Source of the DNA: Streptococcus sp. 116-D4 | GTDB taxonomy: Bacteria > Bacillota > Bacilli > Lactobacillales > Streptococcaceae | Direction: 5' to 3' | Assembly (NCBI RefSeq): GCF_009731465.1 | Contig: NZ_AP021887.1 | Span: forward strand, 304,001 to 368,000 | Length of the DNA stretch: 64,000 bases | Shown here: piece after piece, positions 1-9,800 of the stretch | Layout: every line of letters begins with the position of its first letter | Position numbering within the stretch: the first letter of the stretch is position 1 | Notes under the pieces: model-generated | Told to the model about the DNA's origin: nothing | The model's input: the letters and a program-made list of their open reading frames with translations, nothing else | Database searches by the model: none | Translations under genes and position numbers: made by a program

Positions 1-102
1 TCCTGCTTGTTCCGAAAGTTCTTCCTGGCTCATTTTATTCTGTGTTCGAAAATATTTCACTTTTTGGGAAATATATTGTTGTAAATAGTTTTTATTCGTC
101 AT
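1..102 (-). CDS. XRE-family transcriptional regulator, N-terminus only
   Basis: The minus strand is open from an ATG at 102 to the window edge (34 codons). The peptide begins MTNKNYLQQYISQKVKYFR and continues with QNKMSQEELSEQAG, the typical first two helices of a Cro/CI-type helix-turn-helix. Only this part is visible, so ligand domain and targets are unknown. It is divergent from the malolactic gene and separated from it by 357 bases, so it could regulate that operon, but nothing in the sequence shows this. A TATAAT-like hexamer on the minus strand (163-158) could be its -10 element. Confidence 0.6.
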   Translation of the reverse strand, partial: MTNKNYLQQYISQKVKYFRTQNKMSQEELSEQAG

Positions 103-406
103 ATAAATAGAATACAAGTTTTATATGACAAAAAAACACCTTGAAAAATACAAAGTATTATATAACATACTTATATGATATTTATTTTAATTCGGATTAT
201 CAATTTGTATGATTGGTTTCTTTTACTCGAAACTTTTAATAAAGAGTGATTATCGAGAGTTTGATGAGTTCAGAAATTTATAAAATAGAACAACTTAAAG
301 TGCCATTAATAATAGTGTTTTAAGTATAAAAGAGCCTATTAGAAAATGTCTTCGTAGACTCATTATAACATATGCGTACACAATAGTATTTTTTAAACAA
401 CAAAGT

Positions 407-452
407 TTTCCAAACAATTCATTTAAGTGGTATAATAGAAGTAAAAAGGAGG
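407..452 (+). promoter_or_regulatory. mleS promoter and ribosome binding site
   Basis: An extended -10 TGGTATAAT lies at 428-436, with a weak -35 TTTCCA at 407-412 (18-base spacer). A strong Shine-Dalgarno AAAGGAGG is at 445-452, eight bases before the ATG at 460. The rest of the 103-406 gap is AT-rich and I see nothing else definite in it. Confidence 0.7.
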
Positions 453-459
453 TTGCACT

Positions 460-2085
460 ATGACTGCACATGATATTTTAAACAACCCTTTCCTGAACAA
501 GGGGACTGCCTTTACCTTAGAGGAGCGAAAGGAACTAGGTCTTATTGGTTTATTGCCACCGTATGTTCAAACGATTGAAGAACAAGCGGCGCAAACTTAT
601 GCACAAATGCAAACAAAAGCCAATGATTTGGAAAAACGTCTTTTCCTAATGGAAATTTTTAATACCAACCGGACTCTTTTCTATTACCTCTTTTCTCAAC
701 ATTTGGAGGAATTCAATCCAATTGTATATGATCCAACCATTGCAGATACCATTGAAGGCTATAGTGACCTCTTTGTAGATCCCCAATATGCGGGATATCT
801 TGATATCAATCATCCTGAAAATATTGAAGCCACTTTGAAAAATGCTGCTGGGGATCGCGAGATTCGTCTCATTGTTGTAACAGATGCAGAAGGAATCCTT
901 GGAATCGGTGACTGGGGAACAAATGGTGTCGATATTTCTGTCGGGAAATTGATGGTCTACACGGGTGCTGCTGGAATCGATCCTGCTATGGTCCTTCCTT
1001 TAGTTATTGATGCAGGGACTAACCGTGAAGAACTTCGTAACAATCCTAATTACTTAGGAAATCGTCACGAACGGGTTCGCGGAGATCGTTACTACGACTT
1101 TATTGACCAATTTGTTCAAACAGCAGAACGTCTCTTTCCTAAACTCTACCTTCACTGGGAAGATTTCGGCCGCTCGAATGCTGCCAATATTCTTGAAAAA
1201 TACCGGAAACAAATTCCAACTTTTAATGATGATATTCAAGGTACAGGAATCGTTACCTTGGGTGGTATCTTTGGATCACTGGATATTAGTGGTGAAAAAT
1301 TAACAGATCAAGTTTATCTCTGCTATGGTGGTGGGACTGCAGGTGCAGGAATTGCCTCTCGTGTTCTTCGTGAAATGGTGAGCGAAGGTCTTTCTGAGGA
1401 AGAAGCCTATAAACGTTTCTTTATGGTTGATAAACAAGGTCTTCTCTTTGATGATATGGATGACTTAACACCAGAGCAAAAACCATTTGCTAAGAAACGT
1501 GCTGACTTTAGTAACGCAGACAAGTTGACTGACTTGCTTGAAGTAGTGAAGACTGTGAAGCCAACCATTCTTGTAGGAACTTCGACTCAACCTAATACCT
1601 TCACTAAAGAAATAGTAGAGGCTATGTGTGAAAACACAGAACGCCCGATGATTTTCCCTTTGTCAAATCCAACCAAACTAGCAGAAGCTAGTGCCAAAGA
1701 TTTGATTGAATGGTCAGATGGCAAAGCTTTTGTCGCAACAGGAATTCCTGCTGATACGGTTTCTTATAAAGGTGTCGACTATGTGATTGGTCAAGCCAAT
1801 AATGCCTTGATTTACCCAGGTCTTGGTCTAGGTATGCTGGCTTCTGAAGCAAGTCTTTTGACTGATGAAATGATTGGAGCAGCAGCTCATTCATTGAGTG
1901 GTATTGTCAATCCAGGTCAACCAGGAGCTCCTGTCTTGCCACCATTCAAGTATGTAGCAGATGTTTCTATTAAAGTAGCAGAAGCAGTCGCTAAAAAAGC
2001 ACAAGAGCAAGGCCTTGCGCGTGCTAAAGAAACTGATATGGCTAAAGCAGTTCGTGATTTGAAATGGTATCCAGAGTATAAATAA
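460..2085 (+). CDS. mleS: malolactic enzyme
   Basis: 541 residues, the usual length of the NAD- and Mn-dependent malolactic enzymes that decarboxylate L-malate directly to L-lactate and CO2 in the cytoplasm. The N-terminal malic-enzyme domain contains [12 protein letters not shown] (about residues 146-157) and the substrate-side stretch with GTNREEL. The NAD-binding Rossmann motif [10 protein letters not shown] is near residue 290. The adjacent malate permease supports malolactic enzyme rather than a pyruvate-forming malic enzyme: together they give malate uptake, proton consumption and acid resistance. Start ATG 460 is fixed by a strong AAAGGAGG. The family does contain close malic-enzyme relatives, so the exact reaction is inferred from similarity and context. 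Confidence 0.93.
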   Translation: MTAHDILNNPFLNKGTAFTLEERKELGLIGLLPPYVQTIEEQAAQTYAQMQTKANDLEKRLFLMEIFNTNRTLFYYLFSQHLEEFNPIVYDPTIADTIEGYSDLFVDPQYAGYLDINHPENIEATLKNAAGDREIRLIVVTDAEGILGIGDWGTNGVDISVGKLMVYTGAAGIDPAMVLPLVIDAGTNREELRNNPNYLGNRHERVRGDRYYDFIDQFVQTAERLFPKLYLHWEDFGRSNAANILEKYRKQIPTFNDDIQGTGIVTLGGIFGSLDISGEKLTDQVYLCYGGGTAGAGIASRVLREMVSEGLSEEEAYKRFFMVDKQGLLFDDMDDLTPEQKPFAKKRADFSNADKLTDLLEVVKTVKPTILVGTSTQPNTFTKEIVEAMCENTERPMIFPLSNPTKLAEASAKDLIEWSDGKAFVATGIPADTVSYKGVDYVIGQANNALIYPGLGLGMLASEASLLTDEMIGAAAHSLSGIVNPGQPGAPVLPPFKYVADVSIKVAEAVAKKAQEQGLARAKETDMAKAVRDLKWYPEYK

Positions 2086-2162
2086 TTCATTCCTGCTGTC
2101 TATCCTTCACTAGCGACAGATTTGTATGGACTGTGGACTTAAGTAATTTAGAAAGGATACCT

Positions 2163-3110
2163 ATGTCACTCTTTTTAACCTCGATTACGAGTATCATTCC
2201 GATTATTGCTATCATTGTTTTGGGGTATATTCTTCAGGTGAAGGGATGGTTTGGAGATGCCTTTGGACCTAACCTGTCTCGTTTGATCATGAATGTAGCC
2301 TTGCCAGCGTCAATCTTTGTGTCGGTGATGAAATACCTAACTCTAGATAAACTAATCAGTCTTTCTGGAGGTCTCCTTTATACATTTGTGGCCTTTATCT
2401 TGGGCTATATCGTAGCTTATATTGCAGTTATGGTTTTCAAGGTTCGTCCAGGACGGCGAGGAACCATGATTAATACCTTTGTGAATGCCAACACTATTTT
2501 TATTGGTTTACCTTTAAACGTTGCTCTTTTTGGGGATCAGGCTCTTCCTTATTTCTTAATTTACTATATCACCAACACGATTTCCACCTGGACATTGGGC
2601 GTGTATTTGATGACGAGTGATAGTAAGTCGGGTCAAAGCAAGAAGACAAGTAAATTTGACTGGAAGAAATTGCTACCAGCTCCGCTTGTAGGTTTTCTTG
2701 TGGCTCTACTGTTTTTGATTCTCCGAATCTCTATTCCAGATTTCGCAACGAATACCTTAACTTATGTTGGAAATATCGTCACTCCCCTATCTCTGATTTA
2801 TATTGGTATCGTTCTTGCAAAGGCAGGCTTGAATACGATTACTTTTGATAAAGATACAATTGTCACTTTAGTTGGACGCTTTATCCTAGCCCCTCTAATC
2901 ATGCTTCTTGTATTGAAGTTCTTTGCACCAAATATGGCGACAGTAGAATTTAAGACCTTTATGATTCAGTCCGCTACACCAGCTTTAGCTGTTCTCCCGA
3001 TCCTTGCTAATCAGGGAAAAGGAGATGTTGAATTTTCAACGAATGTGGTCACTCTAAGTACGGTTCTATTTATCCTTGTTATTCCAATATTACAAACTTT
3101 ATTAGGATAA
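2163..3110 (+). CDS. mleP: malate permease, auxin efflux carrier family
   Basis: 315-residue membrane protein of the AEC family, with about ten hydrophobic segments in two halves separated by a cytoplasmic Lys-rich loop (SGQSKKTSKFDWKK). The N-terminal half has the conserved MNVALPASIF stretch and the C-terminal half QSATPALAVLPILANQ. An in-frame GTG at 2133 also exists, but the ATG at 2163 is preferred because GAAAGGA (2151-2157) sits at correct spacing before it and the protein then begins MSLFLTSITS, a normal membrane start. The gene lies 77 bases after mleS, probably in the same transcript, which points to L-malate as substrate; specificity is inferred from that neighbour. Confidence 0.85.
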   Translation: MSLFLTSITSIIPIIAIIVLGYILQVKGWFGDAFGPNLSRLIMNVALPASIFVSVMKYLTLDKLISLSGGLLYTFVAFILGYIVAYIAVMVFKVRPGRRGTMINTFVNANTIFIGLPLNVALFGDQALPYFLIYYITNTISTWTLGVYLMTSDSKSGQSKKTSKFDWKKLLPAPLVGFLVALLFLILRISIPDFATNTLTYVGNIVTPLSLIYIGIVLAKAGLNTITFDKDTIVTLVGRFILAPLIMLLVLKFFAPNMATVEFKTFMIQSATPALAVLPILANQGKGDVEFSTNVVTLSTVLFILVIPILQTLLG

Positions 3111-3117
3111 GAGGAAG

Positions 3118-3380
3118 ATGGAAGATATCATACAAGAACTGGAGAAGGAAGTTATAAAGTTCACCCTTAATCGGCGATGGACCAGAATACCTTTTGAAAG
3201 TAGATGAGTATAAAAATCTTTGAAATTATCCTAAAAGAATTGGAAGAATTTGCCAAATTGAAAGCAGCTGTCAAGAATTTTCGAAAAATTTTAAAAAATT
3301 CTGAAATATTCTTGACAGGTGAAGAAAAAGGTGGTAGGATAGGAAACATCAAAAAAGAAAGCAGAAAAAGAAATGAATAA
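3118..3380 (+). pseudogene. possible remnant of a small coding gene
   Basis: A 29-codon ORF (3118-3207, starting MEDIIQELEKEVIK) is followed by an overlapping 58-codon ORF (3204-3380, starting MSIKIFEIILKELEEF). A third frame between them reads GDGPEYLLKVDEYKNL. Joined with two frame changes these make one plausible charged, helical protein of about 90 residues, which suggests a decayed gene. I do not recognise the family. The alternative is chance open frames in AT-rich DNA: the downstream promoter at 3312-3340 lies inside the second ORF. Confidence 0.25.
3312..3340 (+). promoter_or_regulatory. promoter of the aromatic-leader/ABC operon
   Basis: Consensus TTGACA (3312-3317) and TAGGAT (3335-3340) are separated by 17 bases. 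It would start a transcript near 3347 that carries a leader of about 390 bases with the leader peptide and terminator before the first ABC gene. Confidence 0.75.
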
Positions 3381-3432
3381 GAGACAAGCTGTAACGATGA
3401 ATCAAAACTTTTACTTTAGCTACTTTAGATAG
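3373..3432 (+). CDS. aromatic-rich leader peptide
   Basis: A 19-codon ORF starting at ATG 3373 (an internal ATG is at 3397) ends in FYFSYFR followed by TAG. Six of the last eight sense codons before the terminal Arg region are Phe or Tyr apart from a single Ser. It lies just downstream of a consensus promoter and upstream of an intrinsic terminator, the layout of ribosome-mediated attenuation, in which stalling at scarce Phe/Tyr would alter leader folding. The ribosome site is weak (only purine-rich sequence before the ATG). No T-box consensus is present. Confidence 0.55.
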   Translation: MNKRQAVTMNQNFYFSYFR

Positions 3433-3511
3433 TGTTTGTAGACATGTCACCATGGATGCAAACAGTTCAAGCAATTTGTTTGTATCTATGTGGCTAAGAT
3501 TTTTGATTGTG

Positions 3512-3539
3512 GTCCATATAGATGAATATCTAAATGGAC
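3512..3539 (+). promoter_or_regulatory. leader hairpin
   Basis: GTCCATATAGAT (3512-3523) pairs with ATCTAAATGGAC (3528-3539) with one mismatch and a four-base loop. There is no T-tract after it. It sits between the leader peptide and the terminator, so it is a candidate pause or antiterminator-switch arm; the competing pairing has not been worked out. Confidence 0.5.
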
Positions 3540-3575
3540 TAGCTAAGTTATAACTTGTTAGATTATTTCAAGCAT

Positions 3576-3609
3576 CCGTTTAGGTATTATCTAGGCGGTT
3601 TTTTGTTTT
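3576..3609 (+). terminator. intrinsic terminator in the ABC-operon leader
   Basis: CCGTTTAGGT (3576-3585) and ATCTAGGCGG (3589-3598) form a ten-pair stem including G-U pairs with a three-base loop, followed by six Ts. It lies before, not after, the ABC genes, so it is probably the attenuator that controls them. Confidence 0.65.
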
Positions 3610-3715
3610 ATACTCTTCGAAAATCAAATTCAAACCACGTCAACGTCGCCTTGCCGTACTCAAGTACAGCCTGCGGCTAGTTTCCTAGTTTGCTCTTTGA
3701 TTTTCATTGAGTATT
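3610..3715 (+). repeat. BOX element (boxA-boxC, no boxB)
   Basis: It begins ATACTCTTCGAAAATC, contains the boxA core CGTCGCCTTGCCGTA and ends with TTGATTTTCATTGAGTAT, the pneumococcal BOX repeat ends. The boxB module is missing. It lies between the leader terminator and the first ABC gene, so it would be part of the operon's untranslated region. Confidence 0.9.
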
Positions 3716-3740
3716 ATCTTTTCTGAGAAGGAGTTTCATT

Positions 3741-4718
3741 ATGAAAGTTGTTCGAAAATTACTAGCCCCCCTCTTGGTAGTAGGGATTCTCTTGACCTCT
3801 CTGATCAGTTTGCATCAGTTGAAGGCAGATAAGAAAAAAGATGTTTTTCGTATCGGTATTTCGCAGTTTATTACTCATCAATCTTTGGATGCTACTAGAG
3901 AAGGTTTTGTGGATGAGCTGGCCAAGCAAGGCTATGTTGAAGGGGAAAATATCGAGATTGATTTGCAAAATGCACAGGGTGAGCAAAGAAATCTAAAAAC
4001 TATTTCTCAGCAGCTAGCAGAATCTAGTGATGTCGTTCTAGCTATCGCAACGCCTTCTGCTCAGAGCTTGGCCAATACAACACAAACGACACCGGTTATC
4101 TTTTCAGCGGTAACAGATCCTGTCAGTGCCAAGTTGGTTGAGTCAAGAGAGCACCCTGGGGGCAATGTAACTGGGACAAGTGATCAGTCATCAGATGCCA
4201 TTTTAACCCAAATCAATTTGATAAAGAAAGTGTTACCAAAGGCTAAAACGATTGGAATCCTCTATACTCAGAGCGAGGCAAACTCAGTTGTCCAAAAGGA
4301 TGAAGCTAAGCGCCTTCTGGAAGAAAAAGGCTTTACCGTTGTTGAAAAAACAATCTTGGACAGTAACAACGTCAAGGCAGCAGCAGAAAGCTTGATGGCA
4401 GAGGTGGATATGGTTTTTGTACCAACGGATAATATCATTTCATCAACCATGGAAACAGTCAAGCAGATTTCTATTAAACACAAGGTTCCAGTATTTGGTG
4501 GTTCAACAGAAATGGTTGCGGTTGGTGGCTTGTATAACTACGGTACTAATTATGAAGAATTGGGAAGACAGACAGCACGCATGTTGATTCGTGTTTTAAA
4601 AGGTGAGAAGCCAGAAAATATAGCAGTTGAGTTGCCTGAAAAACTGGAATTGCATACCAATCAAGAAATGGCAGAAGCATTGGGAATTGATATTAGTAAG
4701 TTAGAAGGCAAGGAATAA
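3741..4718 (+). CDS. ABC importer substrate-binding protein, TrpX-like
   Basis: 325 residues of the ABC_sub_bind family (TrpX/YtlA-like), which captures the ligand outside the membrane. The N-terminal hydrophobic segment (about residues 8-25) is followed directly by the mature domain, with the family phrase FRIGISQFITHQSLD near residue 36. There is no lipobox cysteine, so it is either membrane-anchored by an uncleaved signal or cleaved by type I signal peptidase; many relatives are lipoproteins. ATG 3741 follows AAGGAG. The next two genes encode permease and ATPase. The aromatic leader peptide upstream suggests Phe/Tyr/Trp or a derivative as ligand, but sequence alone does not prove it. Confidence 0.85.
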   Translation: MKVVRKLLAPLLVVGILLTSLISLHQLKADKKKDVFRIGISQFITHQSLDATREGFVDELAKQGYVEGENIEIDLQNAQGEQRNLKTISQQLAESSDVVLAIATPSAQSLANTTQTTPVIFSAVTDPVSAKLVESREHPGGNVTGTSDQSSDAILTQINLIKKVLPKAKTIGILYTQSEANSVVQKDEAKRLLEEKGFTVVEKTILDSNNVKAAAESLMAEVDMVFVPTDNIISSTMETVKQISIKHKVPVFGGSTEMVAVGGLYNYGTNYEELGRQTARMLIRVLKGEKPENIAVELPEKLELHTNQEMAEALGIDISKLEGKE

Positions 4719-4729
4719 GGAGGTTTAAG

Positions 4730-5623
4730 ATGAATTTTGTATTATCTAGTTTATCAGAAGGTTTACTATGGTCGATTATGGCGATTGGGGTCTACTTGAC
4801 TTTCCGTATTTTGGATATTGCGGATATGACTGCTGAAGGAGCCTTTCCACTGGGGGCGGCTGTTGTCGTATCTCAGATACAGGCAGGGACAAATCCTTGG
4901 ATTGCGACCTTACTTGCTTTGCTGGCGGGTATGGTAGCAGGTCTTGTATCAGGAATGCTCCATACCAAGATGAAAATTCCAGCTCTCTTGACAGGAATTG
5001 TGACCTTGACAGGGCTTTATTCAATCAATATTAAAATCATGGGAAGTGTCCCCAATCTTTCCTTGGGAGATTCTTCGACTGTCTTTAAACAATTGGCGAG
5101 TTTGGGGGTGTCAAATGAAGAAGCTGTTTTCTCATTCAGTTTAGCCTGTCTCTTACTTGTCTGTCTAGTCTTGACTCTTTTGATGAAAACAGAGATTGGC
5201 TTGGTCTTGCGTTCGACTGGAGACAATATTCCGATGAGTGAGGCCAATGGGGTCAATGTAGACACCATGAAGATTGTTGGTTACATGATTTCAAACGGTT
5301 TGATTGCCCTATGTGGTTCCTTGTTTGCCCAAAATGATGGATTTTCGGATGTAACTTCTGGGACAGGAACTATCGTTGTTGGTTTGAGTGCAGTCATTAT
5401 TGCGGAAGTTTTGATACACGACTTGACCATTGGAGGCCGCTTATTATCCATCGGAATCGGTGCTATTGTTTACCGTTTGATTATTTTAAATATCTATGAG
5501 ATTCCAAATCTAGATCAAAATCTAGTTCGTCTCTTTAATGCAATCTTGTTAGCCTTAGTTTTATTTGCGCCAGAATTGCAAAAGAGATTAAAGATTCGTG
5601 GCCTGAAATTGAGAAATGAATAG
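4730..5623 (+). CDS. ABC importer permease, TrpY-like
   Basis: 297 residues with eight or more hydrophobic segments, matching the BPD_transp_2-type permeases that accompany ABC_sub_bind proteins. The conserved phrase VLRSTGDNIPMSEANGV (around residue 160) is the cytoplasmic loop that contacts the ATPase. It starts 11 bases after the binding-protein gene behind AAGGAGG and ends 12 bases before the ATPase gene, so the three are one operon. It would form the membrane channel for the same ligand. Confidence 0.85.
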   Translation: MNFVLSSLSEGLLWSIMAIGVYLTFRILDIADMTAEGAFPLGAAVVVSQIQAGTNPWIATLLALLAGMVAGLVSGMLHTKMKIPALLTGIVTLTGLYSINIKIMGSVPNLSLGDSSTVFKQLASLGVSNEEAVFSFSLACLLLVCLVLTLLMKTEIGLVLRSTGDNIPMSEANGVNVDTMKIVGYMISNGLIALCGSLFAQNDGFSDVTSGTGTIVVGLSAVIIAEVLIHDLTIGGRLLSIGIGAIVYRLIILNIYEIPNLDQNLVRLFNAILLALVLFAPELQKRLKIRGLKLRNE

Positions 5624-5635
5624 GAGGAGAAAGTT

Positions 5636-6439
5636 ATGGCAAGTTTGTTAACACTTGAAAATATTCACAAAACATTTGAAGCAGGGACGGTCAATGAGAA
5701 TCATGTCCTCAAAGGATTAGATTTAGAGGTTGAAGAGGGAGATTTTATCTCTGTGATTGGTGGAAATGGAGCAGGGAAATCCACTTTGATGAATATCTTG
5801 GCTGGCAATCTATCGGTGGACGAAGGTGACCTTTTATTGGCAGGCAAATCCATTAAAAATCTGAGTGTAAGAAAGAGGGCCAAGGATATCGCCCGTGTTT
5901 TTCAAGATCCGAAGATGGGAACGGCTTCTCGTTTGACGATCGAGGAGAATATGGCTATTGCCTTGAGACGTGGACAAAAAAGAGGTCTTGGTTGGGGCGT
6001 GAAAGAGAAGGATAGAATCCGGTTCCAAGAGGCCTTAAAAGAGTTGAATATTGGCCTTGAAAATCGCTTGAAAGTGGATACCCAATACCTCTCAGGAGGA
6101 CAAAGACAGGCCTTGACCCTAGTCATGGCAGCTCTGGTGAAACCCAAACTTTTGCTTCTGGATGAACACACTGCAGCCCTTGACCCGAAAACGAGTCAAA
6201 TGGTGATGGATTTGACGCAAAAGATTGTGGAACAACATCAATTGACGACGTTGATGATTACCCATGATATGAACCATGCGATTGAGTATGGCAATCGTCT
6301 CATTATGCTCTATCAAGGCAAGATAGTGGTGGATGTCAAGGGAGAGGAGAAAAAGCATCTAACGGTTGAAGACCTCATGCATCTCTTCCAGAAAAATAGT
6401 GGCCAAAGCCTAGTCAGTGATGAATTGGTTTTAGGATAA
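5636..6439 (+). CDS. ABC importer ATPase, TrpZ-like
   Basis: 267-residue ATP-binding subunit. Visible motifs are Walker A GGNGAGKST (about residues 42-50), signature LSGGQRQ (about 150-156), Walker B LLLLDEHTAALD and the switch histidine in MITHDMNHA. A GGAGGA site precedes ATG 5636. The terminator at 6441-6475 follows directly, closing the operon. Confidence 0.9.
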   Translation: MASLLTLENIHKTFEAGTVNENHVLKGLDLEVEEGDFISVIGGNGAGKSTLMNILAGNLSVDEGDLLLAGKSIKNLSVRKRAKDIARVFQDPKMGTASRLTIEENMAIALRRGQKRGLGWGVKEKDRIRFQEALKELNIGLENRLKVDTQYLSGGQRQALTLVMAALVKPKLLLLDEHTAALDPKTSQMVMDLTQKIVEQHQLTTLMITHDMNHAIEYGNRLIMLYQGKIVVDVKGEEKKHLTVEDLMHLFQKNSGQSLVSDELVLG

Positions 6440-6440
6440 A

Positions 6441-6475
6441 GAAAAAGGCTGAGATCTAGTGTCTCAGTCTTTTAT
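6441..6475 (+). terminator. terminator of the ABC operon
   Basis: GGCTGAGA (6447-6454) pairs with TCTCAGTC (6462-6469) and is followed by TTTT. It begins just after the ATPase stop codon. Confidence 0.75.
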
Positions 6476-6508
6476 TAGTACAAATGGATAGGAAGAAATA
6501 TGAAATTG

Positions 6509-6597
6509 ATACTCTTCTAAAATCTATTCAAACAACGTAAGCTTTATCTGCAACCTGCGGCTAGCTTCCTAGTTCGCTCTTTGATTTTCATTGAGAA
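6509..6597 (+). repeat. degenerate BOX element
   Basis: The ends ATACTCTTC and TTGATTTTCATTGAG and the boxC phrase CTGCGGCTAGCTTCCTAG are present, but boxA is shortened and boxB is lost. Apart from this and the flanking terminators, I see nothing in 6476-6852. Confidence 0.75.
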
Positions 6598-6701
6598 TGA
6601 ATTTGTATAGTTGTGTGATTATTTATGACTAGAAATTCTTCAAAGGATAGACACTAGGTTTAACTGTAATCTATCAGATGGTAACTAGATATACGATATT
6701 A

Positions 6702-6733
6702 AAACCAGTCCTCAAGACAAAAAGGACTGGTTT
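6702..6733 (-). terminator. terminator of the fucosidase gene
   Basis: AAACCAGTCCT and AGGACTGGTTT form a perfect 11-pair stem with a ten-base loop. On the minus strand the stem is followed by a T-rich stretch, as expected for the end of the fucosidase transcript. Confidence 0.65.
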
Positions 6734-6852
6734 GTAGTTTAGAATATTATCTTAAAAGATATCAGTTAAATGGTAAATGAAATGCTACATACCAAACTTG
6801 TGTCACTCTCGGATGAGATAGCTCTCTAAATCACTCTTAAAAGTTTGTAGTT

Positions 6853-9800
6853 TTAATCCTTCTTGTTTTTTAATAAGAAGATTGATGTTAAGACTAAACT
6901 AAGTCCTGCTAAGAAGAGGAGTAAATTTGAGAATTCACCAGTTTCTGGAAGTTGTTCTCTGTGATGAGTATTTTCCAGCTGAGTTGGACTATCGGTAGTT
7001 GAAGCCTGTTCAAGGTTTATTGAAGTTGGTTCTGAAGGGGTTTCCATTGTCTTGTTTGGTGTAGTTTCTTGAGAATGGCTAGATTGATAGACTACCGCGT
7101 AGGTGCTAAAATGGCTAGTGGTAAATTCTGCCATACCATCTCGAACTGTAAAATCAAGTGCTTCCAATTCCTTAGTTGGACTTAGGTAATAGACATTTTC
7201 TACTTTAGATGAAATTGGTAAGCGAACCAAAACAGGGCCTTTTGGTTGCATATTGCTATTTGATTGGTTTTTAAGTTGAATATCATAAGCATCATATGTC
7301 TTACCAAATAGTTCTTGAGCTAGTACTTTCTTGCTAGAGACATATAAAATTCCCTCTAAGTTATTGCTATCACCGATAATTTCAACTCCAGTTTTTTCAT
7401 CTTTTAAGACATGTGTCTGGATTTTAGGGACACTAAGAGTTGAAGGAGATTGGTCGTTATTGCTTCCGATAGGTTGATTAGGCTTAGGTGTGTTGACTTC
7501 AGATGGTTTGACTTCAGATGGTTTGACGTGTCCAGCGGTTCCAATAGGTTGAGTGTATTCAGGGCTGTTTACTACAGGTGGTTGTTCCTGTCCAGCGGTT
7601 CCGATAGGTTTAGTATACTCAGGGCTGTTTACTACAGGTGGTTGTTCTTGTCCGGCTGTACCTATAGGTTTAGTATACTCCGGAATATTTACTACAGGTG
7701 GTTGTTCCTGTCCAGCTGTAGCAATAGGATTTGTGTACTCAGGAATTTCAACTGTAGGAGCTGGCCCATTTCCTTTGCTTGTCGTTGATTGCTCTGTATC
7801 ATTCTGGTTATCATCGACATTAGGAGTGAAGATACCAACAACTGGGCTACTTGTTGTATTTCCTTGGATAGAATAAGCCTCTATCACATTTCCAACCTTC
7901 CGATTAGTTTTATCAGGAATAGGGATTTGTACCTGATTTTCTTGGACTGATAGCACCGTCTGATCTCCAGTTGTAAGCAGGTGATGATCATCAACTTTTC
8001 GCAAAACGAGTGGATCTTTGACACCTGGGAAATTGATTGCAATTGCTTCCCAGTCTCCGGTTGGTAGAGTTAAGGAGACAGTTTTATCATTTGTCTTAAG
8101 AGGAGCAATACTTGGAAGGTCTAAACCAATAGCTGGAGATTTTATAATATCAAATGAGTCGAGGGAAATTTTCTTGCGTCCTTCTGGTGAGTTAGGATCA
8201 ACTCTCAACGTCAAGGTATGTGGACCATCAGCCAGATTTGTGAATTCTCCAATAAAGGCTCTCTTTTCAGTTGCTTCTGAAGTATAGAAATCTAAACTAG
8301 GCATCTCTTTTCCATCTAGTGTCACCAGTGCTTTGCCCAATTCAGAGGTTTTTAAACCATAAATACGAATTCCTGTACCTGTGAAGGAAATAGTTGCTTG
8401 AGATTCTGAAGCTGCACTGGATGAATTGTTATTGATATCAGCATATTTCTCTGTAGCTTCGTAGAGCTCAGGGTCGCTCCAGTTTTTAAATTGAGAACCG
8501 TATTGGATTCGAGGGTCTCTGTCATCCATTTTTTCAATAGTACGCCCCTTTCCAGATAGAATTTTGAAGTAGTCAAGAATGATTCTTGATCCCTCATTAT
8601 CTCGTCCTTTATTAGTTCGTTTCACACTGATAGTGAGTGTATGAGGCTTTTCTGATAATCCGGTGAAGCGACCGATTAAGCTGCTTTTTTCTGTTTCTCC
8701 AGCGGTATGGAAATCAAGTTCACCGACTTCTTTACCATCGATTTTTGCAGTTGCAAGGCCTAAATCAGATGATTTTTGCCCATAAACTTCAATTCCAACC
8801 CCAGTGAAAGGAATTGTGGCAGTGATATCTTCATCAGAATAATCATAGTATGAAAGATCAGCATATTTTTCAGTTCCTCTATATAACTCTGAATCTGTCC
8901 AGCTTCCAAATCCGGCACCGTATTGAATTCGACTATCTCGATCGTCCATCACTTCACTATAGGTTTCTGCACTTGCTTTTTCAGAAACTTGTGTCGAGAC
9001 ATCTCCGAACATGGCTTTAACAGTATAGGTATAAGCAAGCTTAGGATCTAGTGAGCTGTCGATAAAGTGAGTTTGATTGGTAACAAATTCTTTAATTACA
9101 GGAGCTTGACCTGAATCATTCTTTACTTCTCTTCGGATGATATAATTTGTCGCTCCATCTACTTGATTGAAGTTGAGTTCAGCAGCTAAGCCATTTTGTC
9201 TAGCGGCAGTTAAAAGTGTCACTCGGCCAGGGACCTGTTCGAAAGAAACAACATCACCTTTTTGAGTAGTAAGTTGGATACGATTGTTTTTAAGAACAGT
9301 TGCTTTGACAGGTTTGCCATTAACCTTGATTTGGCTAGCTTCGATATTTGGATAGTCTACGACGAGGTCTCCACCAACATTTGAAAGGAAGGACAGATTT
9401 TGAAGATTTTTATCTTTCCACTTCATATTGACTTCAAAGTTGCCACGAGCAATTAAACCGGATACTTGTCCATCTTTCCATACATCTGGGAGGGCAGGCA
9501 ATGGTGAGATATAGCCAGTATGAGATTGAAGAAGCATTTCTGAAATACCACTGGTTGCACCAAAATTTCCATCGATTTGGAAAGGCGCGTGTGTATCCCA
9601 AAGGTTTTCAAGAGTTGAATACTTAAGTTGTTCTGCAAGTAGGCGATGGGCACGGTTACCGTCTAGCAGACGAGCCCAGAGGTTGATTTTATTTGCCTTA
9701 GACCAACCAGTCCCCCCATCACCTCTATGGTTCAAGGTAGTACGCGCGGCCTCTAAGTATTCAGCTTGGTCTTTGTTAAAGAGAGTACCTGGGAAGAGAC

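Noticed and set aside
3341..3609. T-box riboswitch upstream of the ABC importer
   Set aside because: No GGGTGGnACCGCG-type T-box sequence or specifier-loop layout is present; the leader ORF plus terminator is a better explanation.
3610..3715. RUP element
   Set aside because: The ends and the boxA core CGTCGCCTTGCCGTA match BOX, as targeted by the BOXA1R typing primer, rather than RUP.
7450..7876. Plus-strand repeat ORFs opposite the fucosidase stalk
   Set aside because: They are mirror frames of the 60-base repeats in the fucosidase gene, with no ribosome site or promoter.
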